Positions 22,649 through 33,744 of a stretch of DNA of 64,000 nt are shown here, piece by piece (within the stretch, counting starts at the first letter, position 1; every line of letters begins with the position of its first letter). Location of the stretch: assembly GCF_036226605.1 (NCBI RefSeq), contig NZ_CP109000.1:1918501-1982500 (forward strand). The letters run 5' to 3'. The notes beneath the pieces were generated by a model. It did no database searches, had not been told where the DNA came from, and saw nothing but the letters and a program-made list of their open reading frames with translations. The position numbers and the translations under genes were made by a program. The DNA is from Streptomyces sp. NBC_00704 (GTDB lineage: Bacteria; Actinomycetota; Actinomycetes; Streptomycetales; Streptomycetaceae).

Positions 22649-23647
22649 TCAGGCCCCGATGCTGTCCTTCGGAGCGCCTTCGCTCTCGGCGCGCGCCGCC
22701 TCGTCCGCCGCCTTCCTGGAGGCCCACAGGCTGGTGATCGTGGTGACGATCAGGACGAAGCAGATGACGCCCAGCGAGACCGGGATGCTGATCTCGGGGA
22801 CATGGACGCCGGACTCGTGCAGGGCGTGCAGCACCAGCTTCACGCCGATGAACCCGAGGATGATCGACAGGCCGTAGCTGAGGTGCACCAGCTTCCGCAG
22901 CAGACCGCCGATGAGGAAGTACAGCTGCCGCAGGCCCATCAGGGCGAAGGCGTTGGCCGTGAAGACGATGTACGGGTCCTGCGTGAGGCCGAAGATCGCG
23001 GGGATCGAGTCGAGGGCGAAGAGCACGTCGGTCGTGCCGATCGCGAGCATGACGACCAGCATCGGGGTCATGACCCGCTTGCCGTTCTGCTCGATCCACA
23101 GCTTCGTGCCGTGGTAGCGGTCGGCCACGCCGAAGCGCTTCTCCACCGCCTTGAGCAGCTTGTTCTCCTCGAACTCCTCGTCCTCCGCGTCGGCACGGGC
23201 CTCCTGGATGAGCTTCCAGGCGGTCCAGATCAGGAAGGCGCCGAAGAGGTAGAAGACCCAGGCGAAGCTGGCGAGGATCGCGGCGCCGGCGGCGATGAAG
23301 ATCGCTCGCAGGACCAGGGCTATGAGGACGCCGACGAGCAGGACCCGCTGCTGGTACTGGGACGGGACCGAGAACTTCGCCATGATCAGCACGAAGACGA
23401 AGAGGTTGTCGACGCTGAGCGACTTCTCGGTGATGAAGCCGGCGAAGAACTCGCCGGCGGGCTCGCCGCCGCCGAAGAGGAGCAGGCCGACCCCGAAGAG
23501 CGCGGCCAGGGCGATCCAGACGACGGTCCAGATCCCGGCTTCCTTGATGGACACGTCGTGCGGCTTGCGGCCGATGAAGAAGTCGACCGCGATGAGGGCG
23601 GCGAGGCCCACGATGGTGAGGACCCATAGGGTCACGGAAACATCCAC
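22649..23647 (-). CDS. terC: TerC family membrane protein (metal export / tellurite resistance)
   Basis: A 332-aa integral membrane protein with about nine transmembrane helices. TerC/Alx-type proteins are linked to Mn2+ export and tellurite resistance. Conserved acidic segments SLSVDNLFVFVLIMAKF and GTTDVLFALDSIPAIFG carry the membrane Asp residues expected to handle metal, and a cytosolic acidic loop (DAEDEEFEEN) separates the halves. GTG at 23647 is preceded by GGAGG only 4 nt away. That ribosome site can pair with the riboswitch P1 strand, so expression is probably Mn-inducible. Confidence 0.95.
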   Translation of the reverse strand: MDVSVTLWVLTIVGLAALIAVDFFIGRKPHDVSIKEAGIWTVVWIALAALFGVGLLLFGGGEPAGEFFAGFITEKSLSVDNLFVFVLIMAKFSVPSQYQQRVLLVGVLIALVLRAIFIAAGAAILASFAWVFYLFGAFLIWTAWKLIQEARADAEDEEFEENKLLKAVEKRFGVADRYHGTKLWIEQNGKRVMTPMLVVMLAIGTTDVLFALDSIPAIFGLTQDPYIVFTANAFALMGLRQLYFLIGGLLRKLVHLSYGLSIILGFIGVKLVLHALHESGVHVPEISIPVSLGVICFVLIVTTITSLWASRKAADEAARAESEGAPKDSIGA

Positions 23648-23651
23648 TGCG

Positions 23652-23801
23652 CCTCCGGCAGTACGTAACGGCAGGTGATCAGCGTCGTTGCGCTGCCGGA
23701 GGTCTCTTCCACCCGCCCCCTGAAGGGACGGGCCGGCGCCCCGGGATCATCGGTGATCCGTATTGACGGGTACGCCGCAGCAGGAGTACTCCCCTCCGTG
23801 A
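23652..23801 (-). ncRNA. yybP-ykoY manganese riboswitch with translational expression platform
   Basis: The minus-strand leader of terC has GGAGGGGAGTA (23797-23787) at the 5' side, an internal CCGTCAATACG segment, and GGAAGAGACCTCC (23710-23698) closing the P1 helix (GGAGG with CCTCC). These are the hallmarks of the yybP-ykoY class (GGGGAGUA, GUCAAU, AGACCU). The 3' P1 strand CCTCCGGCAG (23702-23693) is perfectly complementary to CTGCCGGAGG (23661-23652), which contains the Shine-Dalgarno GGAGG. Metal-stabilised P1 would therefore free the ribosome site, giving an ON switch. Confidence 0.88.
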
Positions 23802-23806
23802 GGAAA

Positions 23807-23836
23807 ACAGTACCCCAACCACCAAGAAAAGGTAAA
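23807..23836 (-). promoter_or_regulatory. candidate terC promoter
   Basis: Minus-strand TTTACC (23836-23831), an 18-nt spacer and TACTGT (23812-23807) would start transcription near 23800, right at the 5' edge of the riboswitch. The surrounding 23800-23870 stretch is noticeably AT-richer than the genome average. Confidence 0.55.
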
Positions 23837-23878
23837 GCGATTGGCAAAAGAAAGACCAAGTTGCCTGGTCAGCGACCT

Positions 23879-25897
23879 TTACGTGTACGTGATGCGCGCT
23901 TTCGCCACCTCGGCGAGGACCTGCCGGAGCACCTGGCTGCCAGGCGGCACGAGCGGCGGCTCGTACGTCCAGGCATGACCGACCCAGGGGTCGGCGAGGT
24001 GGTCCTCGGCCACCGGAGTCAGCCGCAGCAGCCCCCGCCACAGCGGATCCAGCAACGGACCGTAGCCGCCGGCGTCCTCCCGGTCGGCGACCATCATCAG
24101 GTGCACGCCGACGGCAGGGCCCTCATCCGCGAGATAGCGCAGCTGGGTCACCGCCCGGTCGTCGAACCCGTGCGGGAAGTCGTTGACGACCAGCAGCTGC
24201 TGGGAGGTGTCGAAGCCGGGCGGCAAGGAGTCGGCCGCACCGCCGCGCACCGCCATGTGCAGCAGGTCGACCCGCTCGGTGAGCTGCCCGAGGACCGCCG
24301 ACACGCCTGCCGCGCCCGCCGCGGGCGGAGCCGCGAGCACACCGCTCTGCACCAGCGGCGTGAGCTCCCGGGCGCCCGAGCCCGCCGGATCGACCACGTG
24401 CACCGTGAACTCGTCCGCGGGATGGACCGCCAGCAGGCGGGCGACGTGCGCCACTGCGGACTCCATCGCCAGTCGGCGCATCTCGTGCGGGTCGACGAAC
24501 GCGCCGTCGACGGAACCCGGCCGGCCGCTGTCGATCCACAGGCCGCGTTCCAGCGGGAGCCGGACCAGCATCGGGATGCGCAGCGGATCACTCTCGGGCA
24601 GGTGGAGGTCGCCCAGGCGCAGGGCCATGGGCATCTCCATGGGCGTGCGGTAGGCGTGCCAGACGGGGTTGTCCCACCGCGCGAACGCCGCCGGCAGCGC
24701 CGGTTCGACGACGTCGGCCTCGGCCCCGAGCTGGACGAGGTCGCGTTCCAGCGCCTCGCGCGCCTGGTCGACGAGCTGGGCGCGTCTGCTCTGCGCCGCC
24801 TCGCGGGCCGCGTCTCCCTGCCCGCCGATCCTGCTGCGCGGATCGGACAGGACCTGGTCCAGCTCCTTCTCCATGCGCGTGTCGGCGAAGTCGACGGCGC
24901 TGCGGTACGCGGCCGTGGTGCGGGCGAGGTCCTCGAACATGCCCCAGACCTGGTTGTACAGCCGCTCGTCCATCGACCACCCGGTCGCGTCGCCCGCGAC
25001 GGGGCGTGCGGGCTGCCCGGGCGGCGGTGGGGGCGCGCTCGGCGGAGGCGGGGGCGGGGGCGCGGTCCGGCGACGCGGGTGGCTGTAGTCGATCGGCCCG
25101 CCGGGCGGGACCGTCGGCGTCTGCTGGGCGGCGTCCGGTTCCGCCGACGGGGAACCCTGCGGGCTCTGGGCCGTGTAGGGGCCGGCCCCGCTGTGGCCGT
25201 GCTGAGGCCCGCCCGGTTGCGGGGCGCCCTGCTGCGCAACGTACGGGGAGCCGCTCGGGTCGGGGCCGAGCGTGGACGTCGTGGCCGTCTGGCGGGAGCG
25301 GTCCCCGTCGGCCGGACGCGCCGGCGGGGCCGGCACCGAGCGGGCCAGCCCGCGCGCGACGGCCTCGTCGATGGCGGCGGCGACGCCGTGCGCCTGCGGC
25401 AGTCCCTGGTCGGTGAGGAGTTCGGCCAGGCCGCCCGCGTAGCCCTGGCCGACGGCGCGCACCTTCCAGGCGCCCTGCCGCCGGTACAGCTCCAGGGCGA
25501 CGACCGCCGACTCCGCGTCCAGACCGGTGATGGTGTACGAGGCGACCTCGGCGCCGTCGAGTCCGGTGACGGCGACGAAGGGCGCCGCGATCGAGCCGAA
25601 GCTGACCGGCCCGCCGGCGCCGGGGGGCAGCGCGAGCAGGACGTCGACCCGGTGCACGGCCGCCGGCACGGCGTCCAGGTCCACCGCCAGGCGGTGGTCG
25701 GCGGCCGCCTGCCGGGAGACCTCCAGGCCGGGCAGGGTGGGCACCCCCGGGTGGGCCACCCACTCGACGCCGTGGATCCTGCCGCTCTCGTCCCCGAGCG
25801 TGGCCGCGGCCACGACCGGCCGGCCCGCCGAGACCCGGATCTCGAGCCGGACCTCGGAGAGCGGGTGGTTCTGCCCCCGCACCAGCTCGGCCACCAT
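23879..25897 (-). CDS. TerD-domain protein fused to a degenerate FtsK/EssC-like domain
   Basis: A 672-aa protein in the tellurite/stress block. Residues 1-180 are a TerD domain (FVAVTGLDGAEVASYTITG, ALELYRRQGAWKVRAVGQGYAGGL). Residues 185-300 are a Pro/Gly/Gln-rich disordered linker. Residues about 320-400 look coiled (LEKELDQVL-type heptads). Residues 400-672 follow the layout of FtsK/SpoIIIE-type ATPase domains (FTVHVVDPAGSGARELTPL, LLVVNDFPHGFDDRAVTQL, VGVHLMMVADRED), but no Walker A GxxxxGKS is present. It probably acts as a scaffold rather than an ATPase. It is 58 nt downstream of terD and likely cotranscribed. Confidence 0.8.
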   Translation of the reverse strand: MVAELVRGQNHPLSEVRLEIRVSAGRPVVAAATLGDESGRIHGVEWVAHPGVPTLPGLEVSRQAAADHRLAVDLDAVPAAVHRVDVLLALPPGAGGPVSFGSIAAPFVAVTGLDGAEVASYTITGLDAESAVVALELYRRQGAWKVRAVGQGYAGGLAELLTDQGLPQAHGVAAAIDEAVARGLARSVPAPPARPADGDRSRQTATTSTLGPDPSGSPYVAQQGAPQPGGPQHGHSGAGPYTAQSPQGSPSAEPDAAQQTPTVPPGGPIDYSHPRRRTAPPPPPPPSAPPPPPGQPARPVAGDATGWSMDERLYNQVWGMFEDLARTTAAYRSAVDFADTRMEKELDQVLSDPRSRIGGQGDAAREAAQSRRAQLVDQAREALERDLVQLGAEADVVEPALPAAFARWDNPVWHAYRTPMEMPMALRLGDLHLPESDPLRIPMLVRLPLERGLWIDSGRPGSVDGAFVDPHEMRRLAMESAVAHVARLLAVHPADEFTVHVVDPAGSGARELTPLVQSGVLAAPPAAGAAGVSAVLGQLTERVDLLHMAVRGGAADSLPPGFDTSQQLLVVNDFPHGFDDRAVTQLRYLADEGPAVGVHLMMVADREDAGGYGPLLDPLWRGLLRLTPVAEDHLADPWVGHAWTYEPPLVPPGSQVLRQVLAEVAKARITYT

Positions 25898-25955
25898 CGC
25901 CTGTCGTCCCCCCCTGCGTCGCGTGTGGTGTCGTCGTGTGCCGCTTGCCGGCCTG

Positions 25956-26534
25956 TTACAGCGCCGGCAGGATCGCCGGCATCAGGTCCTGGAACGTGCG
26001 GCCGTTGGCGGGCGTGCCGAGGGCCGTCATGTTCCAGCCGCCGCCGACGCGGTGCACCTTCGCCATGATCTGGGCCGTGTAAGCGCCGCCGCCCGCGAGC
26101 GTGTAGCGCGCGAGCTCCTGGCCGTTGGTCTCGTCGACCAGGCGGCAGAAGGCGTTCTGCACCTCCTGGAACGTCTGGCCGGTGAAGGAGTTCACGGTGA
26201 AGACGATCTGGTCGATGTGGACCGGCACGCGCGCGAGGTCCACCAGGATCGCCTCGTCGTCACCGCCCTGGCCGACACCGCCGACGAGGTTGTCGCCGGT
26301 GTGACGGACCGAGCCGTCGTCGCTCACCAGGTGGCGGAAGAAGACGACGTCGACCGGCTGCTTGTCCGCGAACAGCACCGCGGAGGCGTCGAGGTCGATC
26401 TCGCGGGTCCGGGAGCCGAACAGGCCGCGCCGCGGAGCCGCCTGCCAGCCGAGACCCATGCGCACCGCGGTCAGGCTGCCCCCGTCGTTCTTCTGCAGAC
26501 TGATGGCCTGACCCTTGGTCATGTTGACGGTCAC
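25956..26534 (-). CDS. terD: TerD family stress protein
   Basis: A 192-aa single-domain TerD protein; family members bind Ca2+ and protect against tellurite, phage or envelope stress. It starts at GTG 26534 (VTVNMTKGQAISLQKND), which has GAGAGGGG about 10 nt upstream; the longer open frame upstream has no ribosome site. Acidic Ca-binding motifs are visible in REIDLDASAVLF and GGDDEAILVDLARVP. The C-terminus has the typical TLAGGGAYTAQIMAKVHR. A damage-type promoter element lies 57 nt upstream. Confidence 0.93.
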   Translation of the reverse strand: MTVNMTKGQAISLQKNDGGSLTAVRMGLGWQAAPRRGLFGSRTREIDLDASAVLFADKQPVDVVFFRHLVSDDGSVRHTGDNLVGGVGQGGDDEAILVDLARVPVHIDQIVFTVNSFTGQTFQEVQNAFCRLVDETNGQELARYTLAGGGAYTAQIMAKVHRVGGGWNMTALGTPANGRTFQDLMPAILPAL

Positions 26535-26590
26535 GCGCTGATTCCCCTCTCGACTGTCCCCTGTTGCCGCGGTCCCCGCGGTTGACCGAA

Positions 26591-26613
26591 ACACTACGCA
26601 AAGGCACTGACAC
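26591..26613 (-). promoter_or_regulatory. predicted RecA-NDp/PafBC-type promoter of terD
   Basis: On the minus strand GTGTCAGTG (26613-26605) is followed by exactly 8 nt and TAGTGT (26596-26591). It matches TTGTCRGTG-N8-TANNNT at 8 of 9 upstream bases plus spacing and -10. The predicted start is near 26584, about 50 nt before the terD GTG. Confidence 0.65.
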
Positions 26614-26736
26614 TGCCGTAGCCAGGCCCGCGCTTTGTGTCGCTCTTGCAACACAGCGCGGGCCGGCCCCGGCCACAGCCGCCGCAGCGGCCCCGCAGGA
26701 ACGGTCCCGCCTCCCCGCCGGGCCGGTCGGCCCGGT

Positions 26737-26752
26737 CCGGCCGTTCGGCCGG
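26737..26752 (-). terminator. weak hairpin downstream of uvrB
   Basis: CCGGCC (26737-26742) pairs with GGCCGG (26747-26752) 18 nt past the uvrB stop, in a longer imperfect GC-rich dyad. It is a possible uvrB terminator. Confidence 0.35.
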
Positions 26753-26769
26753 GCCCGCCGCCGCGTCCG

Positions 26770-28914
<2,145 letters not shown>

Positions 28915-28921
28915 GCCATCC

Positions 28922-28944
28922 ACCGTACGACCCCCCACTGACAA
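28922..28944 (-). promoter_or_regulatory. predicted RecA-NDp/PafBC-type promoter of uvrB
   Basis: TTGTCAGTG (28944-28936), exactly 8 nt, then TACGGT (28927-28922) on the minus strand is a perfect fit to TTGTCRGTG-N8-TANNNT. The element is nearly identical to the one upstream of ogt at 31166, down to the spacer end GGGTCG. Confidence 0.88.
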
Positions 28945-29129
28945 CGCGGCCCGATCAGGGCCTGCGCGGGCGTCCGCCCCTTCCGGCGGGGCCGGGGCCG
29001 AGCGGTTGCGCGGGGTGCGGCGCCGGCCCGGCGGAACCGGCGGATGCCGGGCGCGAGGGCTCCGCCGGATACGGGACGCCGCCCGCCGCGTGGGGCCCGG
29101 GAGTGCCGCGGGATGCCCGCGGCGGTTGC

Positions 29130-29996
29130 TCAGCGGTTCTGCGGCGCGCGGGACTCGCGGTGGGCCACCCGCCGGCGGCCGCGGAGCCGGGAGCGGCGTG
29201 CGGGGCGCGGGACGGGCGGGTGCGCGGGCACGCCGGGCTTGTGCTCGGCGGGGGTCCAGTCGGGCCGGCCCATGACCATCAGCGGGTCGAACATGACGAC
29301 GACCCCGGCGAGGCAGAGGAAGGCGAGGGGGCCGATCAGCATCGGGGCGAGGAGGGCGGCGGGTGAGTCGCCCGGCGTCGGCGTCTCGGCGGTGTGCAGG
29401 TGAACGCTCAGGGCGGTCATGCCGGTGTAGTGCATGCCCGTGACGGCCAGCCCCATGACCAGGCTCGCGCCCACGCTCCACAGGAAGCCCCTGACCTGCC
29501 CCGCGGCCCACAGGGCGGCGGTGGCGGCGGCCATCGCTATGACGACGGAGACCGCCACGGTGAGCGTGTCGTACTCGAGGTTGCCGTTGAAGCGCATCCC
29601 CGCCATGCCCAGGTAGTGCATCGAGGCGATGCCCAGACCGGTGACCGTCCCTCCGGTGAAGAGCGCGGTCCCCGTCGCGCCCCGGTAGCCGACGATGAAG
29701 ATCCCGACGCCCACCATGACGATGGCGACGCCCAGGCTGGCGTAGGTCGTCGGCTTGTCGTAGTGGATCGGGGCGCCCTCCACCGTGAAGCCGATCATCG
29801 CGATGAAGTGCATGGTCCAGATGCCGGAGCCGATGGCCGCGGAGCCGAGAGCGAGCCACCCCGGGCGCCAGGAGTGGGCGACGAGCATGGCTCTGGTCGT
29901 GCAGCGCAGACCGAGTGCACCGCCGAGGCAGGCCATGAGATAGGCCACCAGCGGTGTGACGAGGCCGTAGCTGAAACCGTCGACCGTGCCCTGCAT
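29130..29996 (-). CDS. MHYT-domain integral membrane sensor-like protein
   Basis: A 288-aa membrane protein with seven predicted transmembrane helices. MHYT repeats are visible as [18 protein letters not shown] and GMHYTGMTA; such His/Met clusters are thought to bind copper and sense gases such as O2 or NO. Unlike many MHYT proteins it has no GGDEF/EAL output domain and ends in a basic Arg/Pro-rich tail ([15 protein letters not shown]). The ATG at 29996 has AAGGG about 9 nt upstream. It is divergent from the glycerophosphodiesterase gene. The 215 bp between it and uvrB show no gene. Confidence 0.88.
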   Translation of the reverse strand: MQGTVDGFSYGLVTPLVAYLMACLGGALGLRCTTRAMLVAHSWRPGWLALGSAAIGSGIWTMHFIAMIGFTVEGAPIHYDKPTTYASLGVAIVMVGVGIFIVGYRGATGTALFTGGTVTGLGIASMHYLGMAGMRFNGNLEYDTLTVAVSVVIAMAAATAALWAAGQVRGFLWSVGASLVMGLAVTGMHYTGMTALSVHLHTAETPTPGDSPAALLAPMLIGPLAFLCLAGVVVMFDPLMVMGRPDWTPAEHKPGVPAHPPVPRPARRSRLRGRRRVAHRESRAPQNR

Positions 29997-30270
29997 GCGC
30001 GGTTGCCCTTCGCCCTGTTGCCTGATCTTCGAAAACGCGCCCGCCCACGACCGTCGAGCGCGGCCAAGGCTGAGAGAGAGTATGACCCCCACCGGAATGG
30101 TCGAACGATTTTCCGGCAAAGAAACACGGCCTTGCCGCACATGTGCGCCAGTGGTGACGGGTCCCTGTCGCCCCCCTTCCGCGCCCCCGCGGTCCTCCTG
30201 CGCTCCCCCGCCGTCCACGCTCTGCTGTCACAGTGAGGCTGTAGGTGATCGCACGACGCGAGGAGTACGC

Positions 30271-31143
30271 ATGCACGCGCGCGTTATTGCCGCCACGGCC
30301 GCCGCCGTCCTGGGCTGCACCGCCCTGCTGTCCCCCGCTCACGAGGTACGGGCGGACACGGCCGTACGGCCCTCGGTGATCGCCCACCGGGGCGCGTCCG
30401 CCTACGCACCCGAGAACACCCTCGCCGCCGTCGACAGGGCAGCCGCCATGGGCGTCCTCTGGGTGGAGAACGACGTCCAGCGCACCAAGGACGGCGAACT
30501 CGTGGTGATCCACGACGACACGCTCCGCCGCACGACCGACGCCGAGCGGGTCTTCCCCGGCCGTGCCCCGTGGAACGTGAAGGACTTCACCGCGGCCGAG
30601 ATCGCACGGCTCGACGCGGGCAGCTGGTTCGGCGCCGCGTACAAGGGCACGCGCGTGCCCACGCTCAAGGCTTACCTCGACCGGGTGGAGCAGCACCACC
30701 AGAGCCTGCTCCTCGAGGTCAAGAACCCCGAGCTGTATCCGGGCGTCGAACAGCAGATCCTCGAGACACTGGACGACGAGGGCTGGCTGGACCGGCGGCA
30801 CCTCACCGACCGGCTGATCGTGCAGAGCTTCAGCGCCGCCGCCCTGCGGACCGTGCACCGCCTGCGGCCCGGCGTACGGACCGGACTGCTCGGCGCGCCG
30901 GCCGCGGCGGACCTGAGCGGCTACGCCGGATACGCCGATCTGATCAACCCGTCGCACACCGCCCTGTCCCCGGCCTACGTCGACGCCGTGCACGCGCTGA
31001 CCGGGCCGCACGGCGCACCGATGAGGGTGTTCGCCTGGACCGTCGACGACGCCGCGACCGCCCGGACCGTCGCCGGGTACGGCGTCGACGGCGTCATCAC
31101 CGACAAGGCGGACGTGGTGCGGCGCGCCCTCTACTGGTACTAG
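30271..31143 (+). CDS. secreted glycerophosphodiester phosphodiesterase
   Basis: Hydrolyses glycerophosphodiesters to glycerol 3-phosphate and an alcohol, usually for phosphate scavenging. The 290-aa protein has a signal peptide ([20 protein letters not shown], then SPAHEVRAD). The catalytic GDPD motif [15 protein letters not shown] is near residue 35, followed by [19 protein letters not shown] with metal-binding Asp and the second catalytic His. C-terminal [13 protein letters not shown] and [12 protein letters not shown] complete the TIM-barrel fold. The ATG has GAGGAG 7 nt upstream. Confidence 0.93.
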   Translation: MHARVIAATAAAVLGCTALLSPAHEVRADTAVRPSVIAHRGASAYAPENTLAAVDRAAAMGVLWVENDVQRTKDGELVVIHDDTLRRTTDAERVFPGRAPWNVKDFTAAEIARLDAGSWFGAAYKGTRVPTLKAYLDRVEQHHQSLLLEVKNPELYPGVEQQILETLDDEGWLDRRHLTDRLIVQSFSAAALRTVHRLRPGVRTGLLGAPAAADLSGYAGYADLINPSHTALSPAYVDAVHALTGPHGAPMRVFAWTVDDAATARTVAGYGVDGVITDKADVVRRALYWY

Positions 31144-31165
31144 CCGGGCGGCGACGACCGTGGCG

Positions 31166-31188
31166 TTGTCGGTGGCGGGTCGTACGGT
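31166..31188 (+). promoter_or_regulatory. predicted RecA-NDp/PafBC-type promoter of ogt
   Basis: TTGTCGGTG (31166-31174), exactly 8 nt, then TACGGT (31183-31188) perfectly matches TTGTCRGTG-N8-TANNNT. The ATG follows 6 nt later, so the transcript should be leaderless. Confidence 0.88.
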
Positions 31189-31194
31189 GGGCCC

Positions 31195-31758
31195 ATGGAC
31201 AGCGATGGGCAGTACGGGCAGCAGGTGGTGTGGACCGTCGTGGGCAGCGACATCGGTCCGCTGCTGCTGGCCGCGACCGGCGAGGGCCTGCTCTGCGTCG
31301 GGTTCCACGCCACCGACGCGGTGCGCGACAGGACGCTCGACCGGCTGGCGGGCCGTATGGGCGTGCGGCCCGTCGAGGCGCCGGACTCGCCGTTGCTGGC
31401 CGAGGCGATACGCCAGCTCGAGGAGTACTTCGCCGGGAAGCGGCGCGATTTCGAGCTGCCGTTGGACTGGTCGCTGCTCTCGGGGACCTCGGGCTTCAAC
31501 GGGCAGGTGCTGCGCGAGCTGGCCCGCGGTGTCCCGTACGGGGCGGTCGTCGGCTACGGCGATCTGGCCAGGCGCGTGGGGCAGCCGGGCGCGGCGCAGG
31601 CGGTGGGGGTGGCGATGGGCTCCAATCCCCTGCCGGTCGTCGTGCCCTGCCACCGGGTGGTCGAGAGCGACGGCGGCATCGGGGGGTTCGGCGGGGGTCT
31701 GGAGACCAAGCGGAAGCTGCTCGCGCTGGAAGGCGTCCTGCCCGAGCCGCTGTTCTGA
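31195..31758 (+). CDS. ogt: methylated-DNA--[protein]-cysteine S-methyltransferase
   Basis: A suicide DNA-repair protein that removes alkyl groups from O6-alkylguanine. The 187-aa protein has the DNA-binding helix region [26 protein letters not shown]. The acceptor-cysteine motif is VVPCHRVV, and the downstream [18 protein letters not shown] is typical. It has no Ada-type N-terminal zinc domain. ATG is 6 nt after the TACGGT of a predicted damage-inducible promoter. Confidence 0.96.
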   Translation: MDSDGQYGQQVVWTVVGSDIGPLLLAATGEGLLCVGFHATDAVRDRTLDRLAGRMGVRPVEAPDSPLLAEAIRQLEEYFAGKRRDFELPLDWSLLSGTSGFNGQVLRELARGVPYGAVVGYGDLARRVGQPGAAQAVGVAMGSNPLPVVVPCHRVVESDGGIGGFGGGLETKRKLLALEGVLPEPLF

Positions 31759-31878
31759 GCACCCCGTGCGGCCCGTACGCGCGGCAGGGCGGTGTCGTCC
31801 CCCACAGGCCGCGGGGGTTTGACCGGCCGTGCCGCCCGCCAGAGATGAGGGGGAGGCCGACGGACAGGAGGCGGGCGC

Positions 31879-32787
31879 GTGGTGCTGGTGGTGTCGGAAG
31901 AGGTAAGGGACGCGGTCGACGCGGGTCGTCCCGTGGTGGCCCTGGAGTCCACGATCATCTCGCACGGGCTGCCCCGCCCCCGCAACCTGCAGGTGGCGCT
32001 GGAGCTGGAGGCGCTCGTACGCGCGGAGGGCGCGGTACCGGCGACGATCGCGGTGCTGGACGGGCGGCCCCACGTGGGTCTGGACAAGGGGCAGTTGGAG
32101 CGGGTCGCCAACGAGGACGGTTTCCGCAAGCTGGGTCATCGCGACCTGCCGCTCGCGGTGGCCTGCGGAGCGAGCGGGGCGACCACGGTGTCGGCGACGG
32201 CCCTGCTGGCGACGCGCGCGGGGGTGCGGGTGTTCGCGACGGGCGGGCTCGGCGGGGTGCACCGGGAGTGGACGCTCACCCAGGACGAGTCGGCCGACCT
32301 GCGGCTCCTGGCGAGCACCCGGATCACGGTCGTGTGCGCGGGCGTCAAGTCGATCCTGGACGTGCCGGCGACCCTGCAGCGGCTGGAGACGCTGGGCGTC
32401 GCCGTGGCCGGGTACCGCACGGACCGCTTCCCCGGGTTCTACCTCTCCGACTCGGGCCATCCCGTCGACTGGACGCTGGAGACTCCGTGGCAGGCCGCCG
32501 AGGTCATGCGGGCTCAGGACGCGCTCGGAGCACCGGAGTCGGCGCTGATCGTCGCGAACCCGGTGCCCGAGGAGGAGCAGCTGGATCCGGAGCTGCACGC
32601 GCGGGTGCTCGCCGACGCGCTGCACGCGTGCGCCGAGGCGGGCGTGACCGGCCAGGGCGTCACCCCGTTCCTGCTCGACCATCTGGTCCGGCACACCGAC
32701 GGCGCGTCCCTGAGCGCCAACCTGGCGGCGGTGCGCGGCAACGTGCGGCTGGCGTCGCGGATCGCGACGGAGTGGGCCGAGGCATGA
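31879..32787 (+). CDS. psuG: pseudouridine-5'-phosphate glycosidase
   Basis: Cleaves pseudouridine 5'-phosphate to uracil and ribose 5-phosphate in nucleoside salvage. The 302-aa protein has family blocks [43 protein letters not shown] and [31 protein letters not shown] and [11 protein letters not shown] lie near the C-terminus. The GTG start has AGGAGG 7 nt upstream. It overlaps the next gene, a PfkB kinase, by ATGA. This glycosidase-kinase pairing is the standard pseudouridine degradation operon. Confidence 0.95.
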   Translation: MVLVVSEEVRDAVDAGRPVVALESTIISHGLPRPRNLQVALELEALVRAEGAVPATIAVLDGRPHVGLDKGQLERVANEDGFRKLGHRDLPLAVACGASGATTVSATALLATRAGVRVFATGGLGGVHREWTLTQDESADLRLLASTRITVVCAGVKSILDVPATLQRLETLGVAVAGYRTDRFPGFYLSDSGHPVDWTLETPWQAAEVMRAQDALGAPESALIVANPVPEEEQLDPELHARVLADALHACAEAGVTGQGVTPFLLDHLVRHTDGASLSANLAAVRGNVRLASRIATEWAEA

Positions 32788-33728
32788 CCGGCGGGGCACT
32801 GCTGGTCGTCGGGGACGTCGTGACGGACGTCGTCGCGCGCCACCGCGGCCCGCTGGCGCCGGGCACGGACACGGCCTCCGTGATCCGCACGCTGCCGGGG
32901 GGCGCGGGGGCCAATGTGGCGTGCTGGGCGGCGCACCGGGGGTGTCCGGACGTGCGGCTGCTCGGGCGGGTGGGCGCGGAGTCGGCGGCCTGGCACGAGC
33001 GGGAGCTGATCGCCTGCGGGGTGCGGCCCCGTCTCGTGATCGATCCGCACCTGGTCACCGGGACGGTGATCTGTCTCGTCGACACGGACGCCGCCGCCGA
33101 GCGGACGTTCCTCACCGACAGCGGCGCGTCCCTGCGGCTCACCCCGGACGACTGGTCGGACGCCCTTCTCGACGGAGTCGGCCGACTGCACCTGTCGGGC
33201 TACCTGCTGTTCTCGCAGACCGGGCGGGCTCTGGTGCGCACGGCGGCGGCGTCGGCACACGCGCGTGGTGCGCAGGTGAGCCTCGATCCCGCGTCGGCGG
33301 GCTTCCTGGCGGAGCTGGGCGCGGACCGCTTCCTGGCACTCGTCGAGGGGGTGGACGTGCTGCTGCCCAGCCGAGACGAGGCCGGTCTGCTGACGGGGCT
33401 GTCCGATCCCGCGGAGGCCGCGGCCGAGCTCAGCCGTCACTTCCCTCTGGTGGTGGCCAAGCACGGCCCGGACGGCGCGCTGGTGGCCCGGGGCGGGGCC
33501 GTCCTCGCCCGTGTTCCGGCCGTCGCGGCGACCCCGACGGACACCACGGGCGCCGGCGACGCCTTCACCGGAGCGTTCCTCGCCGCGCTGCTCACGGGCG
33601 CCGACGCCGAGACGGCGGCGGCCGAGGGCTGCCGGGCCGGGGCGGAGGCGGTGGAACGCGTCGGCGGCAGACCGCCCACCTCCGTAGAGACGACAGCGAC
33701 GACGACGCGGTCGGCGCACGTCCACTGA
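32784..33728 (+). CDS. psuK: PfkB-family kinase, probable pseudouridine kinase
   Basis: A 314-aa ribokinase-superfamily protein. It has the N-terminal [16 protein letters not shown] and the C-terminal signature [15 protein letters not shown] with catalytic Asp. The family alone would allow many sugar or nucleoside substrates. The ATGA overlap with psuG makes pseudouridine, giving the PsuG substrate, the most likely one (inference from context). The C-terminal [11 protein letters not shown] tail is low complexity. Confidence 0.85.
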   Translation: MTGGALLVVGDVVTDVVARHRGPLAPGTDTASVIRTLPGGAGANVACWAAHRGCPDVRLLGRVGAESAAWHERELIACGVRPRLVIDPHLVTGTVICLVDTDAAAERTFLTDSGASLRLTPDDWSDALLDGVGRLHLSGYLLFSQTGRALVRTAAASAHARGAQVSLDPASAGFLAELGADRFLALVEGVDVLLPSRDEAGLLTGLSDPAEAAAELSRHFPLVVAKHGPDGALVARGGAVLARVPAVAATPTDTTGAGDAFTGAFLAALLTGADAETAAAEGCRAGAEAVERVGGRPPTSVETTATTTRSAHVH

Positions 33729-33744
33729 GAGGACCGCCGGGCCA

